The notes: a model not told the origin generated them from the letters alone. A stretch of DNA of 64,000 nucleotides from Paramacrobiotus metropolitanus (GCF_019649055.1 NW_026570317.1:248001-312000); one strand, 5' to 3'. Numbered from the stretch's first letter, positions 46,001-58,680 are shown. A program made the numbers and translations.

Positions 46001-47122
46001 GTCGTTATGGCAGGGTATACAAAGCCCGTATTATGTCTCGTGGCGACTTTACCGGTCCCCCCGTTGTGGCTGTTAAAGAACTTATCGTGCAACGACAAGC
46101 CGATACGTTATCACTGACGAACGAAGCATATGCTCAAAAATGGGAGGAGCTGCTACGACTGCGCCATGAAAATGTAATGGCCTACCATAAGGTCAGCTTT
46201 TTTACATCGGGTACTGCCATGCGGATAGATTTGCTGATGGACCTCATGCAAGGTAATTCTGAAGAATCAGCTGATGCGAGCAGTGTATTTGTAATGTTGA
46301 AGGCCAGTTAACAATGTGCGCGATGCGGATGTTCTCCAACAAATCACCAAGTTCGGGAGACCGTTCGTCCAAATAAAGTCATAAAAAAAGCGAGAAAATT
46401 CGATTGATGCGTGTCGGGTCAAGCTAAAATCCTCATTCTTTTTCTAAAGTGCAGGTGGGGATTTGGCCCGTTATATATCCGACCGCAATGCAGCACCAGG
46501 AACAATGTTCTTAATCACCGCCGTCGAATTTGCACGGCAGATTTCCGGTGGCCTATCGTATCTGCACACCAACAACATTATCCACGGCGACCTGAAGCCA
46601 GCCAATGTGCTCCTGAGGGCGCAGTCGGACCGGTGCACGCTATTCATTGGGGATTTGGATGAGCGGATCGTAATGCAAAGCAATCTGACATGTTCGGTCG
46701 ATGTTACACACTCGTGCGGAACCGCCCGTTACATGTCGCCCGAAATGATAAAAAAGTTTGCTGTCGGGCAGACGGACCTGAAAATTGGTCGGAAGACGGA
46801 TGTTTGGAGCCTGGGTTGCATTATGATAGACCTCGTAGACTGCTGCTCGGGAATGGGAGAAAAATGGCTATGGAACAAAGAAACAGCAGACGAGTTCCAG
46901 ATCATGAACGCTGTGATGGACAACGTAATTTTTATGAAATTATTGGAAGGCTATGTGCCGTTATTGCGTTGCCCGATCATCCCGGACGATTACGGAATTA
47001 CCTGTCTCATTGACCGCGCACTCTCTAATGACAGTCAGAATCGCATATCGTCCCACGATCTTTTCGACAAACTGGACGCAATGTACTTACACATGTGCAG
47101 AAAGACGACACTAAAACAGTAA
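43087..47122 (+). CDS. Predicted tetraspanin-protein kinase fusion (8 exons, 686 aa)
   Basis: Exons by eye: 43087-43245, 43660-43872, 43935-44183, 44924-45106, 45193-45276, 45399-45449, 45799-46252 and 46455-47122. All introns are GT-AG; introns 1-6 are phase 0 and the last is phase 1. Exons 1-6 encode a full tetraspanin. TM1 (about 31-53) has the Asn of YVTIGSNF; TM2 lies at about 84-108, and TM3 (AVIITVGVLVAEVASAIL) at about 122-142. The large loop has CCG at 210-212, a second CC, a Cys and a GC at 269-270; TM4 spans about 281-302. The next exon enters a kinase domain in phase: IIGQGRYGRVYKA, VAVKE, HGDLKPANVL, GDLDER in place of DFG, GTARYMSPEM and DVWSLGC. The kinase exons match exons 3-4 of the gene at 13248-15717 in phase. 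The kinase would face the cytoplasm. Alternative: two adjacent genes. Confidence 0.6.
44330..44490 (+). repeat. Dispersed repeat in intron 3 (pairs with 57425-57555)
   Basis: AAACTTTCGCGCA, TTATGACATTCTG and CGTTTGTGCGAGCA occur in the same order at about 57440-57545, with scattered differences. Confidence 0.6.
44751..44893. mobile_element. Mariner-like MITE with TA duplication, in intron 3
   Basis: This 143-bp near-palindrome begins GGACAAAATGGTCGCATA and ends TATGCGACCATTTAGTCC. It is flanked by TA at 44749-44750 and 44894-44895. TA duplications fit the Tc1/mariner superfamily. It lies about 30 bp before the splice acceptor of the exon with the CCG motif. Confidence 0.75.
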
Positions 47123-49502
47123 TGTGTACGCCAGTGGTAACACTATAATAAATGTGAACAAGCGACCTGGTACTGTAGTGCACAATCGCACAGGTGCAAT
47201 ACCATTCCGGCAAATGTATTAGTAACCATCACATTTTGAAAGATCTTTACTGTAGCTTCTGCAGACACATACAGAGTATGGCATGATGTAAGTCCGTCTA
47301 CAGCATTGGCACGGTTTCGGTGTATTATGAGTGAAGACGGTATCCGTCATAAACGAACTCTCGTGACTCGTGAGACGTGTATTAATCATCGATATTTTCA
47401 TTTACTAATAATTCTTGCCATGTATTGGGTGCTCATGTGTGTGTAACTATGTTGAGGCACGTCTATAAACTCTATGTTAACCATTTTGCGAAGAAAATAG
47501 CGCTGCATATTTTCTGAAGTTATATTATATTATGTAATAATAATAATATAGCTTCAAGCTATGGATCCATGTCGTGTGATATTGTAACTTGTAAGGTTGT
47601 AACTGAAGAAAGACAGAAATTAACTGAGAGTAGAGAGAACTCTAACGTTTGTAAACTCTAGGAGAGACAGACATGTAACTTTTGTAGCTTAGGAGAGACA
47701 GAAATGCTGTAACTGAGGACAGACAGGGTGCAGATGCTGGGAGGAGCAGGTTATGTGAACAGTGAAAGAATGCACTGAATTCCAGTGCCAGTTGATCCAG
47801 AGTTTCAAGCATTAGTTTTTCGTTTACCCTTCCATAAAACTTGTCAACCTACATCTCAGAAGATAGGGAAAAAATTCAGAAGCTTTTTGATCTCTGACAA
47901 GTAATTATTTATGGCGAACCAAGAAAGTTATGCCTGTTTTTGTTTCTCGTAGACACAGCATAGGGTGCAAGCAACGCCTCCATCGCACGGACCCATGCTA
48001 TGTCTATGAAAAACCGAAACAAACTTAACTTTCTTGGTTCGCCATAAAAACTTACTCTCACGATATCAAAAAAATTCTGAAATTCTATTCTCTGTTCTGA
48101 AACATTGACTGGCAAGTTTCGTTAAGGAGACATAGAAAAACGGATGCTGCAAGTTTCGAAGATCAAGTGGCTGTCGCGACTTGGATTCGCTAGCCAGAGT
48201 AATACATGTATGCGCGTACGCCAGGTGGCTGCCGCAGACCAGCTCGCTCCAAACCGACCAACAGCCATGTACTCCAGCAAACTTCCCAAGTTCCCAGTAA
48301 ACAAATTTACAAAATTTTTTTGCAGTTTGAGTTATTATTATGTAATCAAACCGTCGATTTTCTTCGCAAGTGTCCCGACGTTTACGAGGGTCGCCAGGCT
48401 AGTGTTTTTATTTTAGGGACCACGTCCCCGTGGCCCTTTCACTCTCTATGCCACTGAGTGGTGGTAGTTAGCGTGCAATAGCGTAATTTTAGGTTTTAGT
48501 TTACAGTCAAACATCGCGAGTACACAACTCGCATCACGATTCACGCGCTACATTTGATAAAGCCAGTTATAGGCTAGCACAAAAAGCTCTACCAAAAGAA
48601 AGCTACTATGCTTTGTGAATTAAAACTGCTTTACCACGTCCTGGGATCCTTTGGACTGTGCCGTATGTATTGTTGCAGAAATAGATTTTATCACTGAATC
48701 TGTTCATGAAAAACATAGAATATTGCACGCGAGCTGTTTCCGGTCCAATGCCATTAGTTTTCGCCTATTTCGGATTTCTATGTGTCGCGTACTCAGTTTA
48801 CCGCACGACTTACGGGCAGCGGCTCGGTAATAGTTTTAAGTCAATGCTGTACTGTACATGTACTGTACGCGATCGTTGCACGCAGCCCGTGTTTACCCGT
48901 GCACCTAGTGGTAGTGTAGTTCTGATGAGCCGTTACAGTAATGCTGCGGACATTTAAGCGTCTTCTACTAATACCTTCTAAAACACCCGGTCGTCTAAAA
49001 CGCCTGCAAACGTTTTGGGCCCCCTTAAACTGTTAAAAACATCAGCCGATATTTTTTCAACCCAGTATTTATTCAAGGTGACTTAGGTGAGCAAGTTGCT
49101 GTGGTACCACAGACGGTTTCAAATGCTTTCAACACAAATCAACAGAAGTATCTATCTATATTACACCAACAAAAAAATAGCAAATATTTTAGATTTTTAA
49201 ATCCTGTTAAATGATTGCTTCTTTCGAATTTGCAAGATTGTGGTCTGAAATACGAGGTTTCAGTACGGTTTGTACGGAGATTGTCAGATGGAGTACGATG
49301 TTTGTACGGATCTGTGGTGCTACTGTAGTTCAGCAAGATAACAAACGTTCAATAAATCAGTATTTATGTGACTGTTTACTCTTGCGGTGAACATTCCGCG
49401 TGCAGCTGGTCCACATTTGAACAAGCAAACCTTGGACATCCTGCGCTAGTGAAAAAATTCATCAAGGTATTAGAATATTTTTGAATTTGAAACTCAATTT
49501 AG
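47123..49502. other. Intergenic stretch
   Basis: No supported gene is seen beyond the palindromic MITE at about 47908-48052. Confidence 0.45.
47908..48052. mobile_element. Palindromic MITE
   Basis: The ends TTATGGCGAACCAAGAAAG and CTTTCTTGGTTCGCCATAA are exact inverse copies over 19 bp, and pairing continues inward with mismatches (CATAG blocks). A half copy lies at 16552-16610, where the upstream flank (CTTTTTG...TCT...ACAAGTA) is also similar. The superfamily is unclear. Confidence 0.7.
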
Positions 49503-49737
49503 GAAGTCGCATTATGGCAGAGCGCGTTGTAAGAGAACTCAGTGCCGGTCCAAAGACTGTTCATGTTGACTTTTTTCGAGCAGTCAAAACTAAAAACATC
49601 CGTATCGTTTCCACTTGTGCGGACAGCCGCTGGCATATAGTTCTCAACAATAAACACTTCACCCTCGTTTTTCGCTTTGATAAGGTATGGCTTCTTTTGA
49701 AAGAAATTCCGCAACCATTCAAACGAGCAATCACAAT
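49503..49737 (+). CDS. Possible coding exon, family unknown
   Basis: An acceptor-like TTTAG at 49498-49502 is followed by an open frame to a strong donor (AAT|GTAAGT) at 49738. An ATG at 49514 could start the protein. The product mixes strands and helices (KTVHVDFFRAVKTKNIRIVS, RWHIVLNNKHFTLVF). There is a faint likeness to single-stranded-DNA-binding coactivator folds, too weak to name. No second exon was found, so the gene is incomplete or the call is wrong. Confidence 0.3.
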
Positions 49738-50031
49738 GTAAGTCGCGAATATACTTGAGCCGCGGCTCGTTCTGGTACTAGTCGAAAAATTCTTCCCTAC
49801 TCATTACCACCGACAGTCACAGACGAATCATCAAAGATCCGTTTATCGTGTAACCGATATCTTTAGTGGTATGTAGTTTTGCAGTTACCCTTTCCGAAAT
49901 AGGATTTATTCACAACACATAAACTGATATGCAACTGTTAATGTGATTCTAGTTATTGCAAAGGTCACCAGGAATTCATGATTCTCCTATAAAGATCTTC
50001 GTAGAAATTTACTGACCGGGCGCCACAGGCG

Positions 50032-51972
50032 TCATTCATATGGAAAGGAAGAGCAGCCGATGAAGAAGAGAAAATCAACGAAGATTGCCGTGAAAAAGTC
50101 GCAATAGCACTTGACCAAAATAAACATGGTACCCGCGAATACAACCAAGTCGACAAGAAGATCAGCAACACTTTTCAACCATTTTGGGGGAAATTTTCGG
50201 TTTCCAGGGAATGCGAACACGGTTTCCCAACAGTCGGGCGCATCTTGGGGCGGGTGTGGCTCAGTAGTATTTGGTGCTCCTCGCAAACATTCTGGTTTTG
50301 TAGCCATACAGCGATGGCGAAGCTCGCCCAGCTGATTGTGGATCTGCGCCAATTCTGCGATACGTTTTTCCAGTTTTTGGCCGCGCACAGTCCACGTAAG
50401 CTTCAGCCTGCAAAGTGGCAATGCCTTGACCGCATTTCGAAAATCACAAGACAAGCAGACTTATGTATGCTAGGATCATACGCTTCAACAAAGGAACTTT
50501 AAGGACTTCCGGTACTTCTACGCCTCACAAACGCTTGGTATGGCAGCGTAACAAGCCTAATTCAGTTTTTTTGTCGACCAAGCGTGCTTTGCAGAAATTA
50601 TTTTTGCAGCGATAGCTGCTTTGATTGACGTTTGCTATACGCCAATCGAAACTAATAGATTAGCATGCCGTTTGAAGTCACTTGCGTTCCGTTGCTTTCG
50701 GTTTTCGTCAGTAATATACCCTCTTATATTAAGTTTCTGTTTACGCTATCGAATTCTCTGAGCGTCATGAAATCATTGATCGTTTGGATTTTTCAACACT
50801 TTGTTCACAAAAAATAATAGGTATGGAACTCAATATGTTTTCTTGTAAATTGTGATCGACTGGGGCGCAGCGAAGAGTTTTTTATTCAACCAAAACGCAA
50901 GGATCGATGTCCGTCTCTAACCGAAAATGCACTGGTGACTTCATACGAGGCTATTTTGTATGACGTCACCTGGCTGATGCAAGTACTTGACAATTTTTTT
51001 AATTGATTCTAAAGTTTTAAAAATACAGACCTGGTGTACAAACAAACTTCATACTTCTGTGCGTTCACAATACAAAAGACTGAAGGCGATCGGTTCATGA
51101 TTAAACTTTTGCAATTTTCTGCTAGCCATAATTGCTCAAGAAGATATTGTGTGCACAAACAGTTTCCATGTTAATGTATACAATTTATCTAGATGTCACT
51201 AATTGTATGATGTCAACCGAATGTCAAAGAAAGATGCAAAAATGTGTTTGGGAGTGAAAGCGAACGTTTTCGTTTATGTCACAGGATATTCGTATTATGC
51301 ACTGATCAAGTATATCAATACGTAATAAGAATTGGACCCGCTCGCTTGAAACCTTGGCAGACCGCACCCAACGCTTAACTTTACAGTTTGCTGATTTATT
51401 TCGAAATATTCCGGGGTGCTGAATATATTTTAGGGGACTCTCAAATGTTAAGCTAATTAAACCTTGGTATGGTTTTTAATTGTAACCAGTACAAGCTGGA
51501 CGTACGCGGAGACCACGCCCACCGTCACGATACGCAAGCCAACTCATGAGAACAATTGCTGTATCTCAAATAGCTTTTTCCATCAAAATTGAGACGCAAC
51601 CCTTGCAAGCTAGGGTAAATTGGTAATTAATTTTCACAAGTTGCGCTCCAATCGCTAAGCGAGCGAACCGATGTATTTTACAATTATTTTGCTAGTTTTC
51701 AATATTATCGAAAACCTCAGAAGAAATTCATTTAAATATTCATGGTACCTTGAAAGCAAGTAGTAGCGAATCAGTGAATTTTCCGTTTCTTCGGCGGCCT
51801 GTTTGCTGGCTTCCAGAAGCTGGTCTCTGATATTTGCACACCTCAATTTCTCGTCGGTTGCATTGGGGGCCTTCTCAAAGCCTTCGGTTTCGTTCCGTTG
51901 GGGCGTTCCCGGTTGTTCCACAGCCAGTAATGTTGGGAAAAATGCCGCAATCAGAACTAGGCAGACCTGCAT
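50032..51972 (-). CDS. Probable two-exon secreted/membrane protein, 199 aa
   Basis: Exon 1 (51972-51749) starts at an ATG with a clear signal peptide (VCLVLIAAFFPTLLAV). It has two N-glycosylation sequons (NET, NAT) and a helix QLLEASKQAAEETEN, and ends at AG|GTACCA. Exon 2 (50407-50032) starts after TTGCAG. The junction makes an Arg codon and the joined frame is 200 codons. Exon 2 has a coiled-coil-like segment (KLEKRIAELAQIHNQLGEL), a Cys/Pro-rich linker and a long hydrophobic end (LVDLVVFAGTMFILVKCY, then IFVDFLFFIG) that should span the membrane once or twice. The donor is weak and the intron (1.34 kb) is long for this window, so the two exons could be unrelated. No family recognised. Confidence 0.5.
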
Positions 51973-54900
51973 TGCTTTAAGGTTCAGTCTAATTTGGTTA
52001 TCTAAGAGACAAATTTTGCAATAGTGAAAAGTGCTTTAACAGTTGAAACAGACGCGTAAGAGCTTAGCACTGAGATGCAAATCCAGGAGCGATTACTGGT
52101 GTATAGGAACAGGATCCATTCAAGCACATCTGAACCTTTCTGATCGCTGAGCCGTTTCCTAATACAGGCGTTTATTGACAAAATCATTTACAACGGATCA
52201 CCGCTTCAATCAAGTGTGAACCGCTCTTATTTTAGCGGATTAAAGCTATTGATTTCCAAGCATCATCATCGCTATTCTCAGCGCTGTCTGTCGGTAGACC
52301 ATGGATACAATACTCGGGTCGGGTTTTATTTCGATGATAGAATTATAGAGTTGCAGGTCAAATACAACGATGATTTCATAGCAAACGCAAACGCAAAGCA
52401 ATATCCCGGTATGCGAAAAAAATTTAATCTGCCTGTGTGACTGAACACGCTTCGGTTGTAACTAATCTGTTTGTTTGAAAGTTACCAGTTTACTTCACTA
52501 TCCCGACTTCAGAAAAACGACTTCACCGTACATGACGTATTCCCAAAAAACAAACTCCGGCGAAAGGCTCCTCCCACTATAATTTGTCTGAATTTCCGTT
52601 GCGTACATGTTATTCAAAACCGAAGATGGAACCCTGCTACCGCAGCCTAGAGGTTACGAGAGTTTCTTTTTTCTATTTATTGTCACCATAGCATGATTCT
52701 CTACGATTTATTAGTTTTGCTAACTGTTTCTACGTCAGTTTGTATAGCGCAAAAATCTAAAAGTTGCCGAAAAAGGTAGGACGAAATGTCTAATAAATGC
52801 AGTAATTTCAAACCTGGAGCGCGCGATTCCACTACTACCCGAGTATGTACCAGCATTTTGGTGTGTTCGATCATTTTCTAAGCTGCAATTGATTGTCCGC
52901 ACCGACTACACCCACTTACTATTATACGCCACCGTCGTCTAGCATAAATCTTTATATAGTAGGGCGGAAGCTTGATGAACCTGCGGGCACACAACACAAA
53001 GCCGCCGGCTTTGTGTATTTTATAACACCAAAAATGGCTCGGCAAAAGGTAAAGGTTTACGTATCAAAAGTGCCGCCGGCAGAACTGTTTATGCAATCCG
53101 GCGTAAAGGTTTATGGAGCATAAACCTTTCTGCATGATTTTAGCAGAAAGGTTTTTGCGGCGTTTTTGTTCGTAAATCGTTAACCTGTAAAGCTCTCTGC
53201 CGGTGGCGCATTCAGAATGCTGTGGCTGCTAGAACTGGGATGCATTCAAGCGTTTTACGGTCCTCAACAGGTAACACACCAAATGTGGATTCCCCTGTCG
53301 CCACATGTGAAACGCTGCGTTGGATGCTGTACGGTAGCAAACAAAAAGCCGGTCACTGTAGTGTATCAATGGTGCAGCTTCAACTTTTGGGATTACACCA
53401 ATCCGGACCAATAGTTCGCTCTTGCATGTCCGAACTGCTGTCAAAAATATCGCTCACCAACATCGTTTCTACCAATGCTCCGGCTCAAAAGATTTGGTCC
53501 ACCGAAATTATTCAAATTGAATTTCCAAGAAAAACCAGTTCATAAGCTGAACACTCCAGAGATGGCCTTCTTGTTTTGTTGGAATCCAGGTTGAAAGATT
53601 TATTAACTTCAGCTGGTCAACAGATCGGGAACGAATAACAAGTAAGTTAACTTGGTATGCTACGTTACTCAAACAGCTATCGGCGACACAATTTAGTTTC
53701 TTTGTGGATCCGCTAATAACCTATTAGGTATTCTGTATATGCCAATAATATGATGTTGAGTTGACTCAGTTCACCGCTGATCTAAGCGATATTGCTTATT
53801 ATTTATCATAATTTATTTTATTTTTATTTTCCGCTGCAGTTCGGTTGTGACAACCATAATGGCTAAATATTTTCTCGGCACTGGCTGTTTACAGTGTGAG
53901 ATTGCTATGTAATGAGTTAGCCTTGTTATTGTGGGTTCAATTCGCCTAGAGGTAAACCATGAACGGGTTCTGCACTAGTGAGTGGTACATAAGTCATACT
54001 GCAGCTCGATAATTACCAACCCGACACAACAATCAAGCACTCTCTTAAATACAGTGGTGCTACGCCAAGTTCGGGCAGCTGCGTAAAATAAATTATAAAT
54101 ATTCCCGTACGCCATTTTGTTTTCGTTTCTTCACTTTTCTAGTGTAACTTTTTCTTGCGAATCTAACAGTGTCAAATTTTCAATCATTCGACTCGATAGC
54201 AAGGGGCCAGGCGGAATATAAGAGGCGGGGGTGAAGGTAGTTTTTCGGGGGCTTATGACTGGACCGATTCAAAATGTCCCAACAAATATTCTTGCGCGAG
54301 CCATTTTGAAAACTGTTGAGTGACCAGAAGGTGTCGTTCAAGGGTTGGCAATGGGGACTTACGCCATCCGTGCTCGAGGTGACCTCGGAACAAGATGCAT
54401 TTCCCATAGACTTGTATGTTAAAAAGTACCTACAGGGGAATGCGGTTGCCTAGAGCACCGATCCCATTAGGGAAGATTTTATTGTTTAAACTGAAGGTAG
54501 GGAAGGACCCTTAGAAAATACAGCTCACACCTCACAGTTCTCAATGTCCACCAATTTTTAAATTTTTGTTGAAGGTACATGATTATTTCGTACTAAGCAG
54601 TGAGATTTTTGCACAAAAAATGAAATTAGAAATTCGGCTCGCATTCCTTGTACATCAGCTTTTTGCATAGAAACAAAATTACCTAAGGTGGTCCAGGACA
54701 AGAACTATCTTGCAAGAACAAATTCAAAATATTAGACTTAACTGGTAAAAGCAGAGGAATTTTCGTAACTGCCCGAACTTGGCGTAGCACCCCTGTATAT
54801 AGAAGTTTATTGGGCAAAATTCTCGTAAGGAGAAAAACGGAAAATTTCCGCGGGACGGCAGGAGTACTGTGTTGCAAACTGCCTTCATCCTGCTGATTAA

Positions 54901-55066
54901 TCTTGTGCTTGTTGGTTGATGTGGGAGATATGGTACCGGGGTTTTGCAAAAGATCAGCATGTATATGGGGTTAGCCCAGTTTGATTACTATTCAGGTTAT
55001 AGGATATTATGAGCTGGATGTGTCTGTGAACTATGAATGGATTTCAAACTTAAATTATGAGTGACC
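51973..55066. other. Intergenic stretch
   Basis: No convincing gene is seen. A frame at 52893-53123 overlaps a set of hairpins at about 52990-53160 and is probably chance. Confidence 0.45.
53100..53158. repeat. Alternative overlapping hairpins
   Basis: AAAGGTTTATG can pair with CATAAACCTTT three bases downstream. AACCTTTCTGC, which overlaps that second arm, can instead pair with GCAGAAAGGTT. The two stems exclude one another. A further perfect hairpin (ACACAAAGCCG/CGGCTTTGTGT) lies at about 52994-53016. Confidence 0.7.
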
Positions 55067-56958
55067 ATGGCGCTCAACTTGTTGAATAGAAACGATATGA
55101 CGGCGTACGAGGAGCTGATGCAGCGCTGGGGGATAACCGACATAAGTCCGCCTTTTCAGTATAGGCTGCACAGCAGACTGGGTAAACACGGACTGTGCCG
55201 CCACATATTTTGGACAGAAGACAAAATATCCGGCCGACATTATGCTGTTAAGCGCATGGAACTGTACGACTTGCAATACGGTCCGGATCTGAAGCGGAGG
55301 ACTGATGAGTTCCGAGACATTTTGAAATTCAACGAAGATCCTCACAAAAACGTGCTTCAATATTTTTACATCGAAAACTTGTACTCCACAATGAAAAACG
55401 ATGTTCGCATTTTCATGGAACACTGCAAAGGCAAGCAGTACTGCAAGGTAAGAAAGGCATTGCAGAAAGTCCTAATTACGGTATTATTCTTAGGTGGGAC
55501 AGTGCACGAAAAGATTCAGACTTTAAATGCAAAAAAAGCAACGCTATCAACAGGCCAACATTCGCCGAGATATACAATCATGATGTCCTCAGCGGTGTAA
55601 ATTATTTGCATCAGCGGGGCATTATCCACCGTGCTCTCAAAAACCAGACGATACTATTAGCTATTGACGGCACGCCGAAAATTGCTGATTTCGGCTCACT
55701 GGTGCACTTGTACCAGATTTCTGCCGGCAGGAACGGCGTTCACCAGGGCGACAAATCCACAGTGTACATGGCGCCAGAATATTTTGAGCGCGCTTTCGGT
55801 GTGTTGGGTCGTTCCCGTGATATCTGGGCGCTAGGATGTGTTCTTCTGGAGATGTTGCACGTGCACCAACCGCATTTTGTTAACAGAGCGAACACGGGCG
55901 GCTTGGACCGATTGACACAAATCGAGGACATAAAGGCGGCCTTGGCCAGGGGCGAGAGACCGTTTTATTATGAGAATGTCGGACGAGACGGCTGCGAAGA
56001 CTCGCAACCGTTTCTGGATTCTGCAAAGCATTTCTTGGACGAATGCTTCAACTGCAGAAAAGTTGTCGGAACATCCGTTTGTGAAAATAAGGTGAGTTTC
56101 CTATGAAGATCAACATTAGGTGCGGTGTTCGTTCGAACGAAGGGTAAAATATCATTTTGTAGGTAACGGCCGTGTCTGCTTCTTCACTCGGTAAACCGGG
56201 AAATTCGGTACTAAAGCTGCCTGAAGTACACAAAAGCCTTGGCTGCTCTGGCAGCTACGAGTACGACCCCAGGACCGCCAAAATCGGACAGGGAGGCTAT
56301 GGCACAGTATGCTCCGCCAAGATAACGGTCTTCGGTAATTTCCCTGGCCTGCAAACTGTAGCTGTCAAAGAATTCTTCCTGCGGCACAACGATCTACCAC
56401 CGAAGCGTAATTTTATGCAATAAAATGGAGCAGCTGTTGGGACGATACTACAAGGTTACTTTCCACGAGACCGATTTAGGCGCGACCGTGGAATGGCTAA
56501 TGGATTATATACCAGGTAATTTCGACGGGATTAGCCTTGTCAGCAGAACATAATTGTCATATTTACAAAGTAGCAGATATTGTTCGTAGTAAGTGCTAGC
56601 AAGTGACTGCTCAGCGGATGGATATTATCGTAACCTTGGTTCACCCCATAAACCCGTTTTCAAATCTGTTTTCAAATTTAGGGAGAAGTGGTTATGGCGC
56701 AGAGGAACAACAGACACCGTTCAAATCACGTATGCGCAAAGCTACGTCATTGTGAGCAAAATAGCTGATGGTTATGTGCCACTATTAACTTGCCCTACAT
56801 ATTGTCCGCTGATCAGTTTGATATAACGCTCACTCTGCGACGATAGCAATCAGAGAATATCGTCAAAGGACTTGTTCCCGGAGATTGATGCCATTTATGT
56901 TTCCATGTGCGAGATTTTCCGTAATCAACCAAGAGTCCACGATCAACGTCCTAGGTAG
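55067..56958 (+). pseudogene. Decayed tandem pseudokinase-kinase gene
   Basis: The exon order matches the gene at 13248-15717. Exon 1 (55067-55430) keeps a beta-3 Lys (HYAVK) and ends at AAAG|GCAAGC; a GC-AG intron of 63 bp restores the expected phase into GTVHEKIQT. Exon 2 changes frame twice before HDVLSGVNYLHQRG. HRD is HRA in this copy (IIHRALKNQ), while DFG, APE and DIWALGC remain. A further break precedes AEKLSEHPFVKI. The second domain starts with KIGQGGYGTVCSA and VAVKEFF, then stops (FMQ) with a codon deletion and frame change. The exon with HGDLKPAN, the DFG position and the activation loop is gone; sequence resumes at EKWLWRRGTTD and ends with a damaged C-terminus. Not functional as a kinase. 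Confidence 0.7.
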
Positions 56959-57424
56959 CCAACAGCCATAAGTGACAAAAAAGCGACTCTAGTTTCTTCG
57001 ATTAAATGGAGATTTACTAGATCCTGTGCTCATTTGGCATGTGCGAACTGCAAAGAAATAAATAATTGTAATCCAATACATACAGTATATGGAAAACAAA
57101 ATTAATACTTTAGTGTTTTCAGCTTTTTTCGGTCGCATGCTATCTATTTTGCATTATTTTCGTCGGTTAGGTCGTGTGAGTTGTGTATTCAGTTTGCCGT
57201 TTGACACACTGGAATCTTGTTTTTATTTCCTGTAGTTCACTCGTTTGTTCTCGAAAGCTATGAAGAGCACGGCGAGCATAAAAGCAAGGGGAGCAACAAA
57301 TTTCAGACTTCACACTCCACAGTCAATATCGAGCATAAACGTTGCGCGCTCCCGAATGAGTTTAATATGATTGACAACGAGTAAATTAAGAGAGTCGGCC
57401 GGTACATGGTACCAAATTCGTGTA

Positions 57425-57555
57425 CATGCGCGAAAACTTAAACTTTCGCGCACTCCCTAACACATTTTTGTTTCGGTTTATGACATTCTGTAGCCAGAAA
57501 ATTTGTATACACTGGTGTAAAACCGCTTGTGCGCGCAACATCCGGTTCGGGAGTT
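57425..57555 (+). repeat. Dispersed repeat, second copy (see 44330-44490)
   Basis: This shares AAACTTTCGCGCA, TTATGACATTCTG and the CGGTT end with the intron-3 copy. Confidence 0.6.
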
Positions 57556-57790
57556 ATGGCTGTTAGAAAATTCCAAAAATTTTCGAATTTAATGCATTTA
57601 GGTGCACCAAAACTCTGATTATGGACCGACCTTCTCCATCATTCTTATAAACCGATTTTCTCAAGCCTCGGCTCTGAAAGAACCATTCCCCAACTGCTAA
57701 CAGGATGCATCCTAAACTCGTGTTGTATAAAACTTGTATATACATGTTTGTATAAAACGCTGTACATACAGATATAGCATATATATTAAA

Positions 57791-57982
57791 GTGGCAAAAG
57801 GGGCGTCTTCCACCGTTCCAGTGTACTGCTGCCGTCCCCCGCCTGGAGTGTGACTTTACGGCAATATATATTGTTAACTCTAGCGCAGTACGTAAGCGAC
57901 ATGTTCAGCCACAGCGTCATACCCCAGTCGGGTGCGGCAGCAGAACAGGGGACCGGTGGAATATGCTTAGTTTTGCCCCCTA
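57791..57982. mobile_element. 190-bp foldback MITE
   Basis: The left end GGCAAAAGGGGCG...TTCCACCG and the right end, read in inverse (GGGGGCAAAACTAAG...TTCCACCGG), share blocks including CTGCTGCCG. Flanking DNA is TATATA-rich, so the target duplication is ambiguous. Confidence 0.6.
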
Positions 57983-58569
57983 TATATTATATACATTTAC
58001 AGATATAGTATATATACTGTATACAGATAGATACATCTGTACATATAGTCGATACCGCTCATCAACCTCGAAATCATTCCCTTTGACTGTACAGATAATT
58101 TTTATAATTTTGTTTTAACGTTTATGACTTGAAAATACCGAATAGCTATTTTACTCGATTGGATTGGTACATCGTGTTGATGGTTACAGTAAATTGGGAC
58201 GATTTTAGGATATTATCCAGTGCACTGCCTCTATTAGATAATCGAGAAATCCCAGGCGGTGAATTTAATTTAAACACAAAGAAGCTCGGAAGAGAAAGTG
58301 TTGTGACAGAGCAGAGCGAGAGACGGGTCTGTTGACCCGGTAATCTTGTAATTCTCTGCTGTTTGTGGAATTTTGTTACCACAACATGCCGGCTACAGAC
58401 GTATCTGCGCGTATACGTTACGCACTAGCGCGTCTGTCACAACGAGACAGATTCTGCGCAAACTAGCAGCGGGAGAGGCAGTGTGATGGAAAAAATGGGA
58501 AACAATTCGTATTTTGAGTATCTGCCAAGAAGGTACTTGAATGTACCGCCAGTCACCGTTCTAAATATT

Positions 58570-58680
58570 TATAATATAAGAATATTTTGCTGCCTAAATA
58601 ATAATATTATTTTGGCAGCAAAATATTCGTACGCTATAATAAAATATTCGTACGGCTCATATGACATATATATATGAGCC
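58570..58680. repeat. Two AT-rich hairpins
   Basis: AATATTTTGCTGCC pairs perfectly with GGCAGCAAAATATT across 19 bp. CGGCTCATAT pairs with ATATGAGCCG just downstream. Confidence 0.75.

Noticed and set aside
54683-54960. Minus-strand ORFs of 78-88 codons
   Set aside because: Two overlapping frames of similar length in low-information DNA, with nothing recognisable.
58129-58677. Short ORFs around AT-rich hairpins
   Set aside because: Composition and palindromes explain them; no protein features.
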